Assembly (NCBI GenBank): GCA_029242935.1
Contig: JAQWSX010000176.1
Span: forward strand, 1-64,000
From: Akkermansiaceae bacterium
GTDB lineage: Bacteria > Verrucomicrobiota > Verrucomicrobiia > Verrucomicrobiales > Akkermansiaceae
Direction of reading: 5' to 3'
Length of the DNA stretch: 64,000 nt
In this document: positions 35,214 to 44,217 of the stretch, in pieces
Position numbering within the stretch: position 1 is the stretch's first letter
Layout: each line of letters starts with the position of its first letter
Made by a program: the position numbers and the translations under genes
The notes under the pieces: generated by a model
What the model was told of the DNA's origin: nothing
The model's input: the letters and a program-made list of their open reading frames with translations, nothing else
Database searches by the model: none

Positions 35214-36395
35214 ATGAAGATATTACCTATTTTAGCGATTTCCACGAGTCCCCTGCTTGCCGACATTAGCCTTGATCCTACCTTTCACTTTAATGGGGTC
35301 ATCGGGGACACCTCAGCCGATTCGTTCAGCGAAACCGGAGGCCACGCCCACGATCCCAATGACAACTTCGCGGTTCAGGGTTTGGAGCCCGGGATGAACC
35401 TCCGGGTCGATGACTGGCTTGCCGGTTTCACCAACATTAACATTTTCACGGATTCGAATCACGAGGTTGATTGGGAACTCGAGGAAGCCTTCCTGAAATT
35501 CAAGAACCTCCCGGGAGGTTTTGAACTTCGTGGCGGGCGCATGCTCGCCCGGATGGGACTTCAAAATAATCAGCACCTCCACGCGTGGACGTCGGTCAAC
35601 TCCAACCTCACCACTTCCCAGTTTCTTGGTGAGGAAGGCTTAATGAGCGAGGGAGTTGAGCTGACCTGGCGAAAAGACTTCGATCAAGGATTCTTCGCAA
35701 TTTCATCCAACTTCAGCAATACCGCTTCTCATCATCATCACGACGATGATGAGAATCATGAAGATGATCATGGTGATGAAGAGGGCCACGGAGAGGACGA
35801 GCATGGTCACTCATCCGAAGACGCTTTTATGGAAGACAACGTATTTGTGACTCGAGCGCTCCTCAGCTACAACTGGAGCGATTTTCATCAAAATCGTCTT
35901 GGGATCAACACAGCATGGGGGGAAAACGGCTATGAGCGTGACACCTCCATGCACTCGATCGACTACGTCTATACTTGGCGCGAAAACGGCATCGAACCGG
36001 GTGGACGGGAGTTCTCGGTCGGCGCCGAATACTTCTATCGTGACGTCGAGTGGATGGGTGAAGACGACCACACACTCCGCGGAGCAACCTCGCAAAACAG
36101 CTTAATGGCCTACATCAACTACCGCTTCCATCCCCAATGGATTGCCGGCCTCCGCTACGAATACCTGGAAGGAGCCAGCGGTGGGGCCGACATTCACCTG
36201 GGCGAAACCGAATACGCTTTCGAGTCCGCCGAACGCAAACGCCTCACTCTTGCCATGACCCGCGAATTCCGTCACAGCGACATCATGCTCTCCACTATCC
36301 GTCTGCAGTATTCCCACGATAACCTGGAAGACGAAAATGCTGATTCTATCTGGCTACAATTCGGCTTCGATTTCGGTGGTCCCGAGATCCGCTAA
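35214..36395 (+). CDS. Outer-membrane beta-barrel protein with His/Asp/Glu-rich loop
   Basis: A 393-residue exported protein with a short signal peptide (MKILPILAISTSPLLA). The rest has alternating hydrophobic/polar strands ending in WLQFGFDFGG, as in outer-membrane barrels. RGGRMLARMGLQNNQHLHAW resembles the porin-like proteins annotated as zinc-regulated outer-membrane proteins. Around residues 175-205 is a loop packed with His, Asp and Glu (SHHHHDDDENHEDDHG and on), well suited to binding divalent metal. It follows the efflux lipoprotein gene by 162 bases. A metal uptake or sensing role is inference. Confidence 0.75.
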   Translation: MKILPILAISTSPLLADISLDPTFHFNGVIGDTSADSFSETGGHAHDPNDNFAVQGLEPGMNLRVDDWLAGFTNINIFTDSNHEVDWELEEAFLKFKNLPGGFELRGGRMLARMGLQNNQHLHAWTSVNSNLTTSQFLGEEGLMSEGVELTWRKDFDQGFFAISSNFSNTASHHHHDDDENHEDDHGDEEGHGEDEHGHSSEDAFMEDNVFVTRALLSYNWSDFHQNRLGINTAWGENGYERDTSMHSIDYVYTWRENGIEPGGREFSVGAEYFYRDVEWMGEDDHTLRGATSQNSLMAYINYRFHPQWIAGLRYEYLEGASGGADIHLGETEYAFESAERKRLTLAMTREFRHSDIMLSTIRLQYSHDNLEDENADSIWLQFGFDFGGPEIR

Positions 36396-36518
36396 GCAAC
36401 GTTCCACGCTTACTTCGTTTAGCTTACAATAAGGGTCTCATCTACAAGTTGTTCTTTGAGGGGGCAAAACCAAGGTTTTTTGGTGAATCGTGATTCATGG
36501 GGAATTCAATAACGTTGC
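36396..36518. repeat. Intergenic segment bounded by 8-bp inverted repeats
   Basis: GCAACGTT (36396-36403) and AACGTTGC (36511-36518) are exact inverted copies 123 bases apart end to end. Within the segment TGAATC-GT-GATTCA (36484-36497) is a perfect palindrome. On the minus strand a short frame MNHDSPKNLGFAPSKNNL starts at this palindrome. No target duplication is seen. The segment could be a small mobile or palindromic element or part of the pheT leader; nothing else is recognised between the barrel gene and pheT. Confidence 0.3.
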
Positions 36519-36633
36519 CAACTCATAGAACGACTCAAGACGCCCTTTATTTTACACTGAACGCAGCACCGAATCGGTATTTTCTGGATTTTCGATTGAA
36601 AAAAACCTCCCAGGGCTTTCTCCTCCCGGCCTC

Positions 36634-39018
36634 ATGAACGTTTCGCTCACCTGGCTCAAAGAACGCCTCGATTTCGGCTCCCGCTCGCTCGATGAAGTCT
36701 GCGACCTCCTCACCTTTGCCGGCATCGAAATCGAAGGCCTCCAAGAAATGGGTGTTAAGAGCAACCAAATTGTGGTGGCCGAGATTAAGGAAGCCATTCA
36801 ACACCCTGATGCCGATCGCCTCAAAGTCACCCAGGTTGATGCCGGCGAAGACTCGCTTCGCCAAATCGTCTGTGGAGCGACCAACTACAAGATCGGCGAC
36901 AAGGTCCCCTGCTGCCTCCCCGGCGCCACCCTTCCCGGCGGATTCAAAATCGGCGAAACCAAAATGCGCGGTGTCGAGTCCAAAGGGATGCTCGCCGCCG
37001 GATCCGAAATCGGCCTCACTGACAAGGAAGACGGACTCCTCATTCTCGATCCAAATTTCAAGGTCGGCTCGCCGATCAAAGATCTCTTTGATTCCGATAC
37101 CCTCATCGAAGTAGAAATCACCCCAAATCGTCCCGACCTACTCTCACACTCTGGTCTTGCTCGCGAACTCGCCGCCCTCCTTCACACCGAAACCAAACCG
37201 ATTGAAAAGTCATACGCTACCGAACTCGCCGAGGATTCCAAAATAGTCACTGTCGATTCAGCGACTTGCCCATTCTACTCTGCACTCAGTATTAAAGGAG
37301 TCAAAGTCTCTCCCAGCCCAGATTGGCTTGCCAAAAAACTCAAAGCCATCGGCCTCCGCCCCATCAACAACATCGTTGATATCACTAATTACGTTCTCCA
37401 CGAAATTGGGCAACCGCTTCATGCCTTCGATGCAAGCAAGGTTGATGGCGCCATCCACGTCCGCCAGGCTTCCGAAGGCGAAAAATTCAAAGCCCTCGAT
37501 GAAGAAACCTACGAGCTTAAAGAAATCGACTGCGTCATCTCTGACCAATCTGGCACACCCCTCGCCCTCGCCGGAATCATGGGCGGGCTCGACAGCGGAG
37601 TGACTGACTCCACTACCGATATCCTCCTCGAATCAGCTTACTTCACCACTTCCGAGATCCGCCGAAGCTCGCGCCGACTCTTCCTGACATCGGATTCCTC
37701 CTACCGCTTCGAGCGCGGAGTCGACCCTCAACAGGTCTTGCCCGCCTCGGCTCTCGCAGCCGCCCTCATTCTTGAAATTGCCGGCGGTGAAATTTGCTCG
37801 CAAACCGCGACCGCCGGACGCCTCCCCAGAGAACTTCCATCAGTCGAACTCGACGTAGACCGTATGCTCCAACTCATGGACAACAGCATCTCGCTGGAAG
37901 ACGCCGGAACCATCCTCTCTCGCCTTGGTCTTTCTTCCTCTGATCTTAAGACCTGGAAAATCCCAAGCTGGCGCGGCGACCTGGAACGTTCCGCTGACCT
38001 CGTCGAAGAAATTGCCCGCACCCACGGACTGGAAAATATCCCATCCCGCACTGGTGGGACTGCCGTCGACGAAAGTAAGATCGACCGCGACTACGATCGC
38101 CTCCTCGATTTCAAGAAAAATCTTGTCGCGCTGGGCTTTCACGAGACTCAAACCATCAAACTCATCGCAGAGAATCAACTCCGTGACTGCCTTCCGCTTC
38201 GCCCTATTCAGGACGGCGATCTCGTAAAAGTGGCTCGCCCGCTCAGCGAAGATCACGCCATTCTGCGCCCCGCACTCACTCCTGGACTTCTTGCCACGGC
38301 GGAAAACAATCTCCGGCAAGGCGCCAAAACTCTCCGTTTCTTCGAGGCTGGACGCCAGTTTCGAAACGTCGGTGGTGGTAAAACCACCGATCTCGAAGCC
38401 GATTCCATCGCACTTCTCCTCGGTGGAGAAGCCAGCCCTCTTTCTTGGACTCGTGGCGAGAACCGCCAACTTGACCTTTACGATCTCAAGGCTGCCATCC
38501 AAGCCGCGCTTGGTAATCGCTCGATTCAATTCACAACCCGTGCTCGCGATGGTTTCCTCCTCAGCGGCGATATCCAGCTCAGCGGCAAACCGATTGGCAC
38601 CTTTGCCCAGATCATGCCCTCCCGGGCTCGTGAAATCGGCTTCAAAGCTCCCATCTACCTCGCCGAACTCGATCAGAAAAAGGTCCTTGGAATCAAACAA
38701 GACATGTTCCAAATCGAGCCCCTCCCTCAATTTCCAGGATCGAGCCGTGACATCGCGATGGAACTTCCCATTAAAACCAGTAATGCGGAGATCGAAAAGG
38801 CCCTCGGCAAACACAGCGATCCCTTGCTGGTTTCCGCTACTTGCTTCGACCAATTCCATGATCCATCCGGGGAGAAAATGCCAGCTGACAAACGATCCAT
38901 CGCCTACTCATTTGGCTATCGATCTCATAAGGGCACGATGAAGCAAAAGGAAATCGACACTGCCCACGACAAGCTTCGGGCTCACCTCGAAAAGTCACTT
39001 CCCGTGACCTTCCGCTAA
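36634..39018 (+). CDS. pheT: Phenylalanine--tRNA ligase beta subunit
   Basis: A 794-residue PheRS beta subunit in standard domain order. It has an N-terminal B1 segment (MNVSLTWLKERLDF), an EMAP/OB-type tRNA-binding domain (about 40-150), B3/B4 editing domain (about 210-370; DITNYVLHEIGQPLHAFD), B5 (about 405-475), the catalytic-like core (LRPALTPGLLATAENN) and a C-terminal FDX-anticodon-binding domain (FPGSSRDIAMELP to the end). It needs PheS, which is not in the window; in many bacteria pheS lies immediately upstream. Confidence 0.97.
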   Translation: MNVSLTWLKERLDFGSRSLDEVCDLLTFAGIEIEGLQEMGVKSNQIVVAEIKEAIQHPDADRLKVTQVDAGEDSLRQIVCGATNYKIGDKVPCCLPGATLPGGFKIGETKMRGVESKGMLAAGSEIGLTDKEDGLLILDPNFKVGSPIKDLFDSDTLIEVEITPNRPDLLSHSGLARELAALLHTETKPIEKSYATELAEDSKIVTVDSATCPFYSALSIKGVKVSPSPDWLAKKLKAIGLRPINNIVDITNYVLHEIGQPLHAFDASKVDGAIHVRQASEGEKFKALDEETYELKEIDCVISDQSGTPLALAGIMGGLDSGVTDSTTDILLESAYFTTSEIRRSSRRLFLTSDSSYRFERGVDPQQVLPASALAAALILEIAGGEICSQTATAGRLPRELPSVELDVDRMLQLMDNSISLEDAGTILSRLGLSSSDLKTWKIPSWRGDLERSADLVEEIARTHGLENIPSRTGGTAVDESKIDRDYDRLLDFKKNLVALGFHETQTIKLIAENQLRDCLPLRPIQDGDLVKVARPLSEDHAILRPALTPGLLATAENNLRQGAKTLRFFEAGRQFRNVGGGKTTDLEADSIALLLGGEASPLSWTRGENRQLDLYDLKAAIQAALGNRSIQFTTRARDGFLLSGDIQLSGKPIGTFAQIMPSRAREIGFKAPIYLAELDQKKVLGIKQDMFQIEPLPQFPGSSRDIAMELPIKTSNAEIEKALGKHSDPLLVSATCFDQFHDPSGEKMPADKRSIAYSFGYRSHKGTMKQKEIDTAHDKLRAHLEKSLPVTFR

Positions 39019-39237
39019 GACTTGCGTTTCACAACAGATGTGAAAATTCGAGAGAAAGCAATTATCATTACGGTCGAGGAAAACAATCCACCAACCACCC
39101 TTTGCCACAGAACAAATACCGTCGTTAGCGTAGCGGCGAACAAGGTCGGCAAAAACTAGATCATCACTGCTTTGGCAGTCACAGAAAATATGAGCTTTAC
39201 TCCCCGTAGCGGTAATGCCCCTTAATCGAGTAATCAA
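38995..39237 (-). CDS. Possible small gene or remnant between pheT and the DUF1287 gene
   Basis: An 80-codon minus-strand frame fills the gap between pheT and the DUF1287 gene and overlaps both ends slightly. The middle part looks coding: SSDDLVFADLVRRYANDGIC, VAKGGWWIVFLDRNDN, FLSNFHICCETQ. The only start is TTG inside the DUF1287 gene, with no ribosome binding site, so it may be a decayed gene. A perfect TTTCACA/TGTGAAA hairpin (39027-39045) lies inside it and could also act after pheT, though no T-tract follows. No family is recognised. Confidence 0.3.
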   Translation of the reverse strand: MITRLRGITATGSKAHIFCDCQSSDDLVFADLVRRYANDGICSVAKGGWWIVFLDRNDNCFLSNFHICCETQVLAEGHGK

Positions 39238-39916
39238 AGAGCTTCTTTTCCCACTGAGGACCGTCGCCTATGTTGTGAACGACCCACTTCTCGGTTTTTT
39301 TGGCACCCGGACCTGGAACGACAATCCCGATATGCTTGTTCCCATCAAGTAATTGCCAAATGATAATATCACCAAAACCGTAGTCCTCTGAATCTTGACT
39401 CACACCCAAAACCTGCCCTTTACGAGTAAAGAAACGCTGCAGGTTCTGAACCCGCCGGTGATCAATATTAGGATCTGGCACTTTGGAACCGAAGATCTGT
39501 GGATATGAGTAAAAGTTCTCTCTTATGTCAGCATGAACATCCACTTGGAGATCAATCTCAAGACTCCGATACGCCCTCACGATCAAATCCTCTGCTTTCC
39601 CGCGATTTGGAGCAATATCGCCGTTGGGAAAATCAATTTTGAAGTAAGAACCATCGTAATTAACTTGGGCTTGCGTTCTCTCAAGAGCCGCCGCTGCCAA
39701 TCGGGAGCCAAAATCACCATCTGATTCAAGGGTCGTGATGGACTCGCGAACATTCGCAGGGGAGGTCAAGTCAGTTTGAGCACGGAGAAAAGGGATCAAA
39801 GGGCGGAGAAAAAAACCACCCAGAACGACCGCAAAAACAACGAGAAGCCACCCACCCAGTGAGCTTCTGCGCTTTTTTTTCACCGGAGCAGCCCCGATAT
39901 ACTCAATTGGTCTCAT
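39197..39916 (-). CDS. DUF1287 protein, membrane-anchored
   Basis: A 239-residue DUF1287 protein. The N-terminal membrane segment (about 22-43, after KKKRRSS) anchors a periplasmic domain. The family core is plain: YFKIDFPNGDIAPNRGKAED, VHADIRENFYSYPQIFG, DPNIDHRRVQNLQRFF, FGDIIIWQLLDG, HIGIVVPG and VHNIGDGPQW. The fold is of the NlpC/P60-like kind by proposal; the function is not established. It is divergent from the CBM9-like gene. Confidence 0.9.
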   Translation of the reverse strand: MRPIEYIGAAPVKKKRRSSLGGWLLVVFAVVLGGFFLRPLIPFLRAQTDLTSPANVRESITTLESDGDFGSRLAAAALERTQAQVNYDGSYFKIDFPNGDIAPNRGKAEDLIVRAYRSLEIDLQVDVHADIRENFYSYPQIFGSKVPDPNIDHRRVQNLQRFFTRKGQVLGVSQDSEDYGFGDIIIWQLLDGNKHIGIVVPGPGAKKTEKWVVHNIGDGPQWEKKLFDYSIKGHYRYGE

Positions 39917-40022
39917 TAAACTTATCTTTGATACTAAGAAGTCTCATATTTATACGGATGTGACGAGTGAAAACCTGTCGTTCTTCTTGAGAAATTTGAT
40001 ATTTTTTCGTCTTGTATGGTAC

Positions 40023-40628
40023 GTGGAACGAATTCCGGTCATTTTTGCAGAAGTCACTCCGACTTTTCACGAGCTCCAGCACCATGGAGTCATACCTTTA
40101 ACGGATTGGTCGGGCTCGAAAATTACAAAATTGTCAAAGTTTCTTTTCTGGATCGATCAAACTCATTTTCACTTTCTTGCAAGCCAGGAAGGCACTCCTG
40201 GCTTGCACCACCCGGACAGCCGGCCTGGGCAATATCAGGCCGAGCTTTGGAAATACGACGTCGCTGAATTCTTCCTGCTTTCATCCGATAAAAGCCGCTA
40301 TCTCGAATTCAACCTTGCTCCGAACGGCGGATGGTGGTCGAGCGCATTTTCCGCCCCGTTGATACCTGCTCCGGGCGAACCCTTGCCTATTCCTGATGTG
40401 AAAACCTCAGCAGAAGTGAATAGCGATGGCTGGCGGGCTCGCGCCAGCATTCCATTGTCATGGTTAAAGAAACACTACGGATTCAGTAAATCGACATTCC
40501 TAAACGCCTGCTTCATCCTTAACTCACCGGACCAAATCTTCGTCAGTGCTGGAAATCTTGGCGATGGAGATCCCGATTACCATCGTCCGAAACATTTCCC
40601 TCCCCTCGATCCAGTCACTCTCGCGTGA
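40023..40628 (+). CDS. CBM9-like (DOMON-type) protein
   Basis: A 201-residue protein with the layout of carbohydrate-binding family 9-like domains found in DOMON-type proteins: LTDWSGSK, the aromatic strand FLFWIDQTHFHFLASQ, AELWKYDVAEFFLLSSD (the conserved W-x-x-D-x-x-E-F-F-L), YLEFNLAPNGGWWS, and WRARASIPLSWL. No signal peptide is evident. The start is uncertain: GTG at 40023 is chosen; the frame is open to GTG at 39960, only 43 bases from the divergent gene. The GT9 gene starts 31 bases after its stop. The ligand is unknown. Confidence 0.65.
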   Translation: MERIPVIFAEVTPTFHELQHHGVIPLTDWSGSKITKLSKFLFWIDQTHFHFLASQEGTPGLHHPDSRPGQYQAELWKYDVAEFFLLSSDKSRYLEFNLAPNGGWWSSAFSAPLIPAPGEPLPIPDVKTSAEVNSDGWRARASIPLSWLKKHYGFSKSTFLNACFILNSPDQIFVSAGNLGDGDPDYHRPKHFPPLDPVTLA

Positions 40629-40659
40629 CATCTTACCTCATTCCCTCTATCTTGCCTTC

Positions 40660-41655
40660 ATGCCCGAAACGTCTCAGGCCGTGCTCCCCCAAGACCGGCC
40701 TTACCTCCAGTTGAACGAAGGTTATCTGGCAATCGCCTCACCCGATTCGATCGCGGAGGCTTGTTTCAGCATTCCAGCAGTTCGAGGAATTCAAGCCATC
40801 CGGATTGTAGTCGTTGCCAACCATGAAACAGCTCCATTATGGCGTAAGGTTGATGAAGTGAGTCGAGTCGTTGAGCATTCTCATTCTGATTCAGCCCGAA
40901 AGATCAGTAATTTAATCAAAGAATCCAATCTAAACATTGAGGCTACGATTGCCTGGGAGAATAGCTCCGCAGCGCAAGCCTTTGCAAGGATTGGAGTCAA
41001 AACCCGCCTAGGTTTTCCTGAGGACAAGCTTGTCAGATATCTGACTCAAACCGTAGAAATCGACCAAAAGTCCGGCCCCATCGTGCATCGCGTCCGGAGC
41101 TATCTCCACTTTGTCAAAAAACTAGGCTTTGACCCTTTTCAGCCAGCGTATTTCGCCCCTCCACCTAGGCCTCAAGCTCCAGAACTTCCGATCCTTGCGA
41201 TCTCACCTGGATCCGATTTTGGGGATGCTGCCGAATGGCCGATTGATCGTTTCACAGAGTTAGCCAAAGAGTTCTCCGGCAGATTTGATCTGGCGATCGT
41301 CCAGCGCCCTGATCGCCCAGAGCCCGCTCTCGCTCTCGCCAAATCCCTCGGCAAGAAAGTCTGCTCATCCGAAGGCCCTGATCTCATCGACTTCCTCGCG
41401 ACCTGCCACGGGCTCATTGCAAGTGATAGCTCCATCCCGCACCTCGCCTCCTTTGTAGGCACACCTTCACTTGTTTTCTTTGGCCCGAACGAACCCGAAT
41501 GGCGGCGGCCTCTCGGGAAAATTCACCACGTTATCCGCGAACACGTTGCCTGTAGCGGCTGTCTCCTGAACAACTGCCCCCTTGATCATCGCTGCATGAC
41601 TGAGATCACGTCGGCTAAAGCTTTGGCCGAAGCTCGCTCTCTTTTCGGCGAATAA
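40660..41655 (+). CDS. GT9 glycosyltransferase (heptosyltransferase-like)
   Basis: A 331-residue family 9 glycosyltransferase, the family that adds heptose to LPS inner core. The C-terminal ADP-sugar domain is clear: LAISPGSDFGDAAEWPIDRF, the loop IASDSSIPHLASFVGTPSLVFFGP and the late Cys-rich VACSGCLLNNCPLDHRCM, present in many GT9 enzymes. ATG at 40660 gives MPETSQAVLPQD; the frame is open upstream but overlaps the CBM9-like gene. Specificity (heptose or other) is not determined by these motifs. Confidence 0.85.
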   Translation: MPETSQAVLPQDRPYLQLNEGYLAIASPDSIAEACFSIPAVRGIQAIRIVVVANHETAPLWRKVDEVSRVVEHSHSDSARKISNLIKESNLNIEATIAWENSSAAQAFARIGVKTRLGFPEDKLVRYLTQTVEIDQKSGPIVHRVRSYLHFVKKLGFDPFQPAYFAPPPRPQAPELPILAISPGSDFGDAAEWPIDRFTELAKEFSGRFDLAIVQRPDRPEPALALAKSLGKKVCSSEGPDLIDFLATCHGLIASDSSIPHLASFVGTPSLVFFGPNEPEWRRPLGKIHHVIREHVACSGCLLNNCPLDHRCMTEITSAKALAEARSLFGE

Positions 41656-41704
41656 ATAAAGAAATGCGATTTCCAGAATGGCTGCAGATACGCAGACAAT
41701 TTAC

Positions 41705-42154
41705 CTAGTCAACCATTACATACTGAAGCAACAAGCCCTGAACGTGGCTGTAAAAGTTGTTGCGGAAGTAAGCGGCACGCGCCGAGGGATCTTCAAACAT
41801 TTGTGGATCTACTTCTTCACGGGCCCCAAATTTGTATTTGTCCTCAAGAGCCAGCCGGGCCTGATTCAAAGCACCATACCAGACTTCTACACTACCCTTC
41901 AGAATGTGAATGTCTTCACCCTCTTCCTTGGCCTTCATCACCTCCTTCACTACAGTGATTCGCTGTTTTGAAAACTCCTCGCTTAACTCAGGCGCCACGA
42001 TTTCATCCCACATCGAGTCCTCATCCATCAATCCAGCCAGCCTTCCCGCCAAATCGGAGTCACTATCGCCCGCGATCCCAATCAGAAGCATCCAATCTTG
42101 CTCCGTTTCGGGCACCAGCTTCAATCCGCCGGCAACTGTTGGTCCTACTGTCAT
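41705..42154 (-). CDS. DUF2017-like protein, partner of ClpS
   Basis: A 149-residue, acidic, helix-rich protein. WYGALNQARLALEDKYKF near the C-terminus matches the conserved end of DUF2017 proteins, best known in Actinobacteria, where the gene lies next to clpS. The same pairing is seen here, with ATG overlapping the clpS stop by four bases. Function is unknown; linkage suggests a role in ClpS-dependent proteolysis. Confidence 0.65.
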   Translation of the reverse strand: MTVGPTVAGGLKLVPETEQDWMLLIGIAGDSDSDLAGRLAGLMDEDSMWDEIVAPELSEEFSKQRITVVKEVMKAKEEGEDIHILKGSVEVWYGALNQARLALEDKYKFGAREEVDPQMFEDPSARAAYFRNNFYSHVQGLLLQYVMVD

Positions 42155-42441
42155 TCTGCTCTATCAAGAGTGGCATGCAGTTGGGCGCTGTGAAGTTGGT
42201 TCACATACATTTCCGCTTTCTCGCGATTCCCGCTCCAAACAACGGCTCTACCTCTTTGGTGAACAGCCATCATCAACTCCTCCGCCTTCTCCTTTGAAAA
42301 CCCAAAAACTTTAATAAGCACGCGACTCACATACTCCATCAGGTTCACCGGATCATCAAGAACGACCACCTGCCAAGGCTTATCGGACTTTTTCTTAGTC
42401 CTCGTTTGAGTTTCGTGAGCCGGAGCATCTACCGCATTCAT
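42151..42441 (-). CDS. clpS: ATP-dependent Clp protease adaptor ClpS
   Basis: A 96-residue N-end-rule adaptor that hands substrates to ClpA/ClpC. The core matches: VVVLDDPVNLMEYVSRVLIK (position of the NDD motif, here LDDPVN as in actinobacterial forms), FGFSKEKAEELMMAVHQRGRAVVWSG-type helix and the closing NQLHSAQLHATL. The N-terminal 20 residues are the expected flexible extension. It sits three bases after ispG begins its downstream end and overlaps the DUF2017-like gene, in the order ispG, clpS, DUF2017 only by position: ispG is upstream on the same strand. Confidence 0.9.
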   Translation of the reverse strand: MNAVDAPAHETQTRTKKKSDKPWQVVVLDDPVNLMEYVSRVLIKVFGFSKEKAEELMMAVHQRGRAVVWSGNREKAEMYVNQLHSAQLHATLDRAE

Positions 42442-42444
42442 GAC

Positions 42445-44217
42445 CTAGACCTCCGCAGCTTGTTCTGGCGCATCCACCCAGCGCCCATGTTCACGAATTA
42501 AATCCTGCAGTCTCTCAACTGCATCACCCTCCGGGATATTAAATTTCACGGCCTGCTTGCCGACGTAAAGATTGATTTTGCCTGGAGCTCCACCGACGTA
42601 ACCGAAATCCGCGTCCGCCATCTCACCAGGCCCGTTTACAATACATCCCATGACTGCAATTCGAACCCCTTTCAAATGTCCGGTGGCTTCACGAATTTTC
42701 TGGGTCGTCTCTTGAAGATTAAAGAGGGTCCGTCCGCAGCTCGGGCACGCCACGTAATCGGTCTTGAAAATTCGTGCGCCCGCCGCCTGAAGAATATTAT
42801 AGGAAAGTCGAAGCGATTGCCCCGGAGCTTCTTCGCCCTGCACCAGAATCGCGTCTCCAATTCCATCGCAAATCAACGAACCCAAATTCATGGAGGCCTT
42901 CAACAAGGTCGGAAGAAAATCAGCCGCCACATCATTCGATGGAGCGAGGGTGTCCTTAAGCAAAATCGAATGCCGAGCGTCAGCCTTTGCTGCCAGTAGG
43001 CGGAAAGCGGCAATAGTCGGGAGGTCTAACCCATCTTTTACCGTAAGCAATCTCGGCTCATCCGAATGATTGATTTCCGAGATCACCTCGTTTTCCCGGG
43101 GATCAAGCTCCACCACACCCGAATCCTCGCCGACGATTTCCGGCTTAAAATCGCCCATCTGGTCGATCTTGTGAGCCACCGAATCCCACTTTTTGCGAGA
43201 GGTGAAAACACGCATCAATTCCGTGCCACCCAAAGATCGTCCGCCCACCCGTTGAATCTCGCTCTTGCGACGCTCGTATTCAAAAGGATTCCAAGATTCC
43301 TTGACTCCGGACTCACAGCCACCCTCCGGAATCGCTTTCACCAAAGCCTGCGCCACCGGAACCTCATGCACTGCATCTTCGGTCAGACTCACGCGGATGG
43401 TATCTCCGATTCCATCCGCCAGCAGACTCCCGATCCCAATCGCGCTCTTAATGCGGCCATCCTCACCGTCACCGGCCTCCGTCACCCCCAAGTGAAGCGG
43501 GTAATTCCAATCGGAACCTTCCGCTTTAAGCCGCGCCACTAGGAGACGGTAAGCTTCGATCATGACCTTTGGGTTCGAGGCCTTCATCGAGAAGATGAAA
43601 TTATGAAAATCCTCCTCCCGCGCGATCCGCGCAAACTCCAGCGCGCTTTCTACCATTCCAAGCGGAGTGTCACCATAACGATTCATGATGCGGTCGGAAA
43701 GAGAACCATGATTGGTCCCGATCCTCACCGCACGGCCAAGGTCTTTGCAAAGAGTAACCAACGGAGCAAACTCCTCCCGAATCCGGCCCAACTCTTCTTC
43801 GTATTGTTCATCGGTGTATTCCCGGATCTCAAACTTTTTCTTATCCGCGTAATTCCCCGGATTGACCCGCACTTTTTCCACCCACTTCGCTGCCTCAAAA
43901 GCTGCATCCGGCTTGAAGTGAATGTCCGCCACTAAGGGAACCTCGCAATTAGCAGCCCGAACTCCATCACGGATATTCTCGAGATTCCCAGCATACTTCC
44001 GCGTTTGGGCCGTAATCCTAACCACCTCACAACCCGCATTCGCCAGCTGCAGCACCTCCTTAACACAGGCCTCGGTATCACGGGTGTCCGAGGTGATCAT
44101 CGATTGCACCACGACGGGATTACCGCCCCCCACTTTCACGTTTCCAACAGTCACCTCCCGTGACTCGCGACGGGAGTAATTGAAGAGGTTTTTACAGTAA
44201 CGTAGTTCGGGTGCCAT
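42445..44217 (-). CDS. ispG: 4-hydroxy-3-methylbut-2-en-1-yl diphosphate synthase, long form
   Basis: Penultimate enzyme of the MEP isoprenoid pathway, a 4Fe-4S protein. The N-terminal TIM barrel contains VQSMITSDTRDTEACV, RVNPGNYADKK and RIGTNHGSL. The C-terminal cluster domain holds CPSCGRTLFNLQ and GCIVNGPGEMADADFGYVGG. At 590 residues it is the long form, with an inserted domain of about 200 residues between barrel and cluster domain, as in plants, Chlamydiae and Bacteroidota. ATG at 44217 (MAPELRYCKNLF) is preferred over an open upstream extension. It is followed directly by clpS (three-base gap). Confidence 0.95.
   Translation of the reverse strand: MAPELRYCKNLFNYSRRESREVTVGNVKVGGGNPVVVQSMITSDTRDTEACVKEVLQLANAGCEVVRITAQTRKYAGNLENIRDGVRAANCEVPLVADIHFKPDAAFEAAKWVEKVRVNPGNYADKKKFEIREYTDEQYEEELGRIREEFAPLVTLCKDLGRAVRIGTNHGSLSDRIMNRYGDTPLGMVESALEFARIAREEDFHNFIFSMKASNPKVMIEAYRLLVARLKAEGSDWNYPLHLGVTEAGDGEDGRIKSAIGIGSLLADGIGDTIRVSLTEDAVHEVPVAQALVKAIPEGGCESGVKESWNPFEYERRKSEIQRVGGRSLGGTELMRVFTSRKKWDSVAHKIDQMGDFKPEIVGEDSGVVELDPRENEVISEINHSDEPRLLTVKDGLDLPTIAAFRLLAAKADARHSILLKDTLAPSNDVAADFLPTLLKASMNLGSLICDGIGDAILVQGEEAPGQSLRLSYNILQAAGARIFKTDYVACPSCGRTLFNLQETTQKIREATGHLKGVRIAVMGCIVNGPGEMADADFGYVGGAPGKINLYVGKQAVKFNIPEGDAVERLQDLIREHGRWVDAPEQAAEV

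Noticed and set aside
37840-38859. 339-codon minus-strand ORF antisense to pheT
   Set aside because: It lies wholly inside pheT, whose domains are all accounted for; composition is the mirror of the real gene and no motif is visible.
39027-39045. Terminator of pheT at the TTTCACA/TGTGAAA hairpin
   Set aside because: No T-tract follows the stem.
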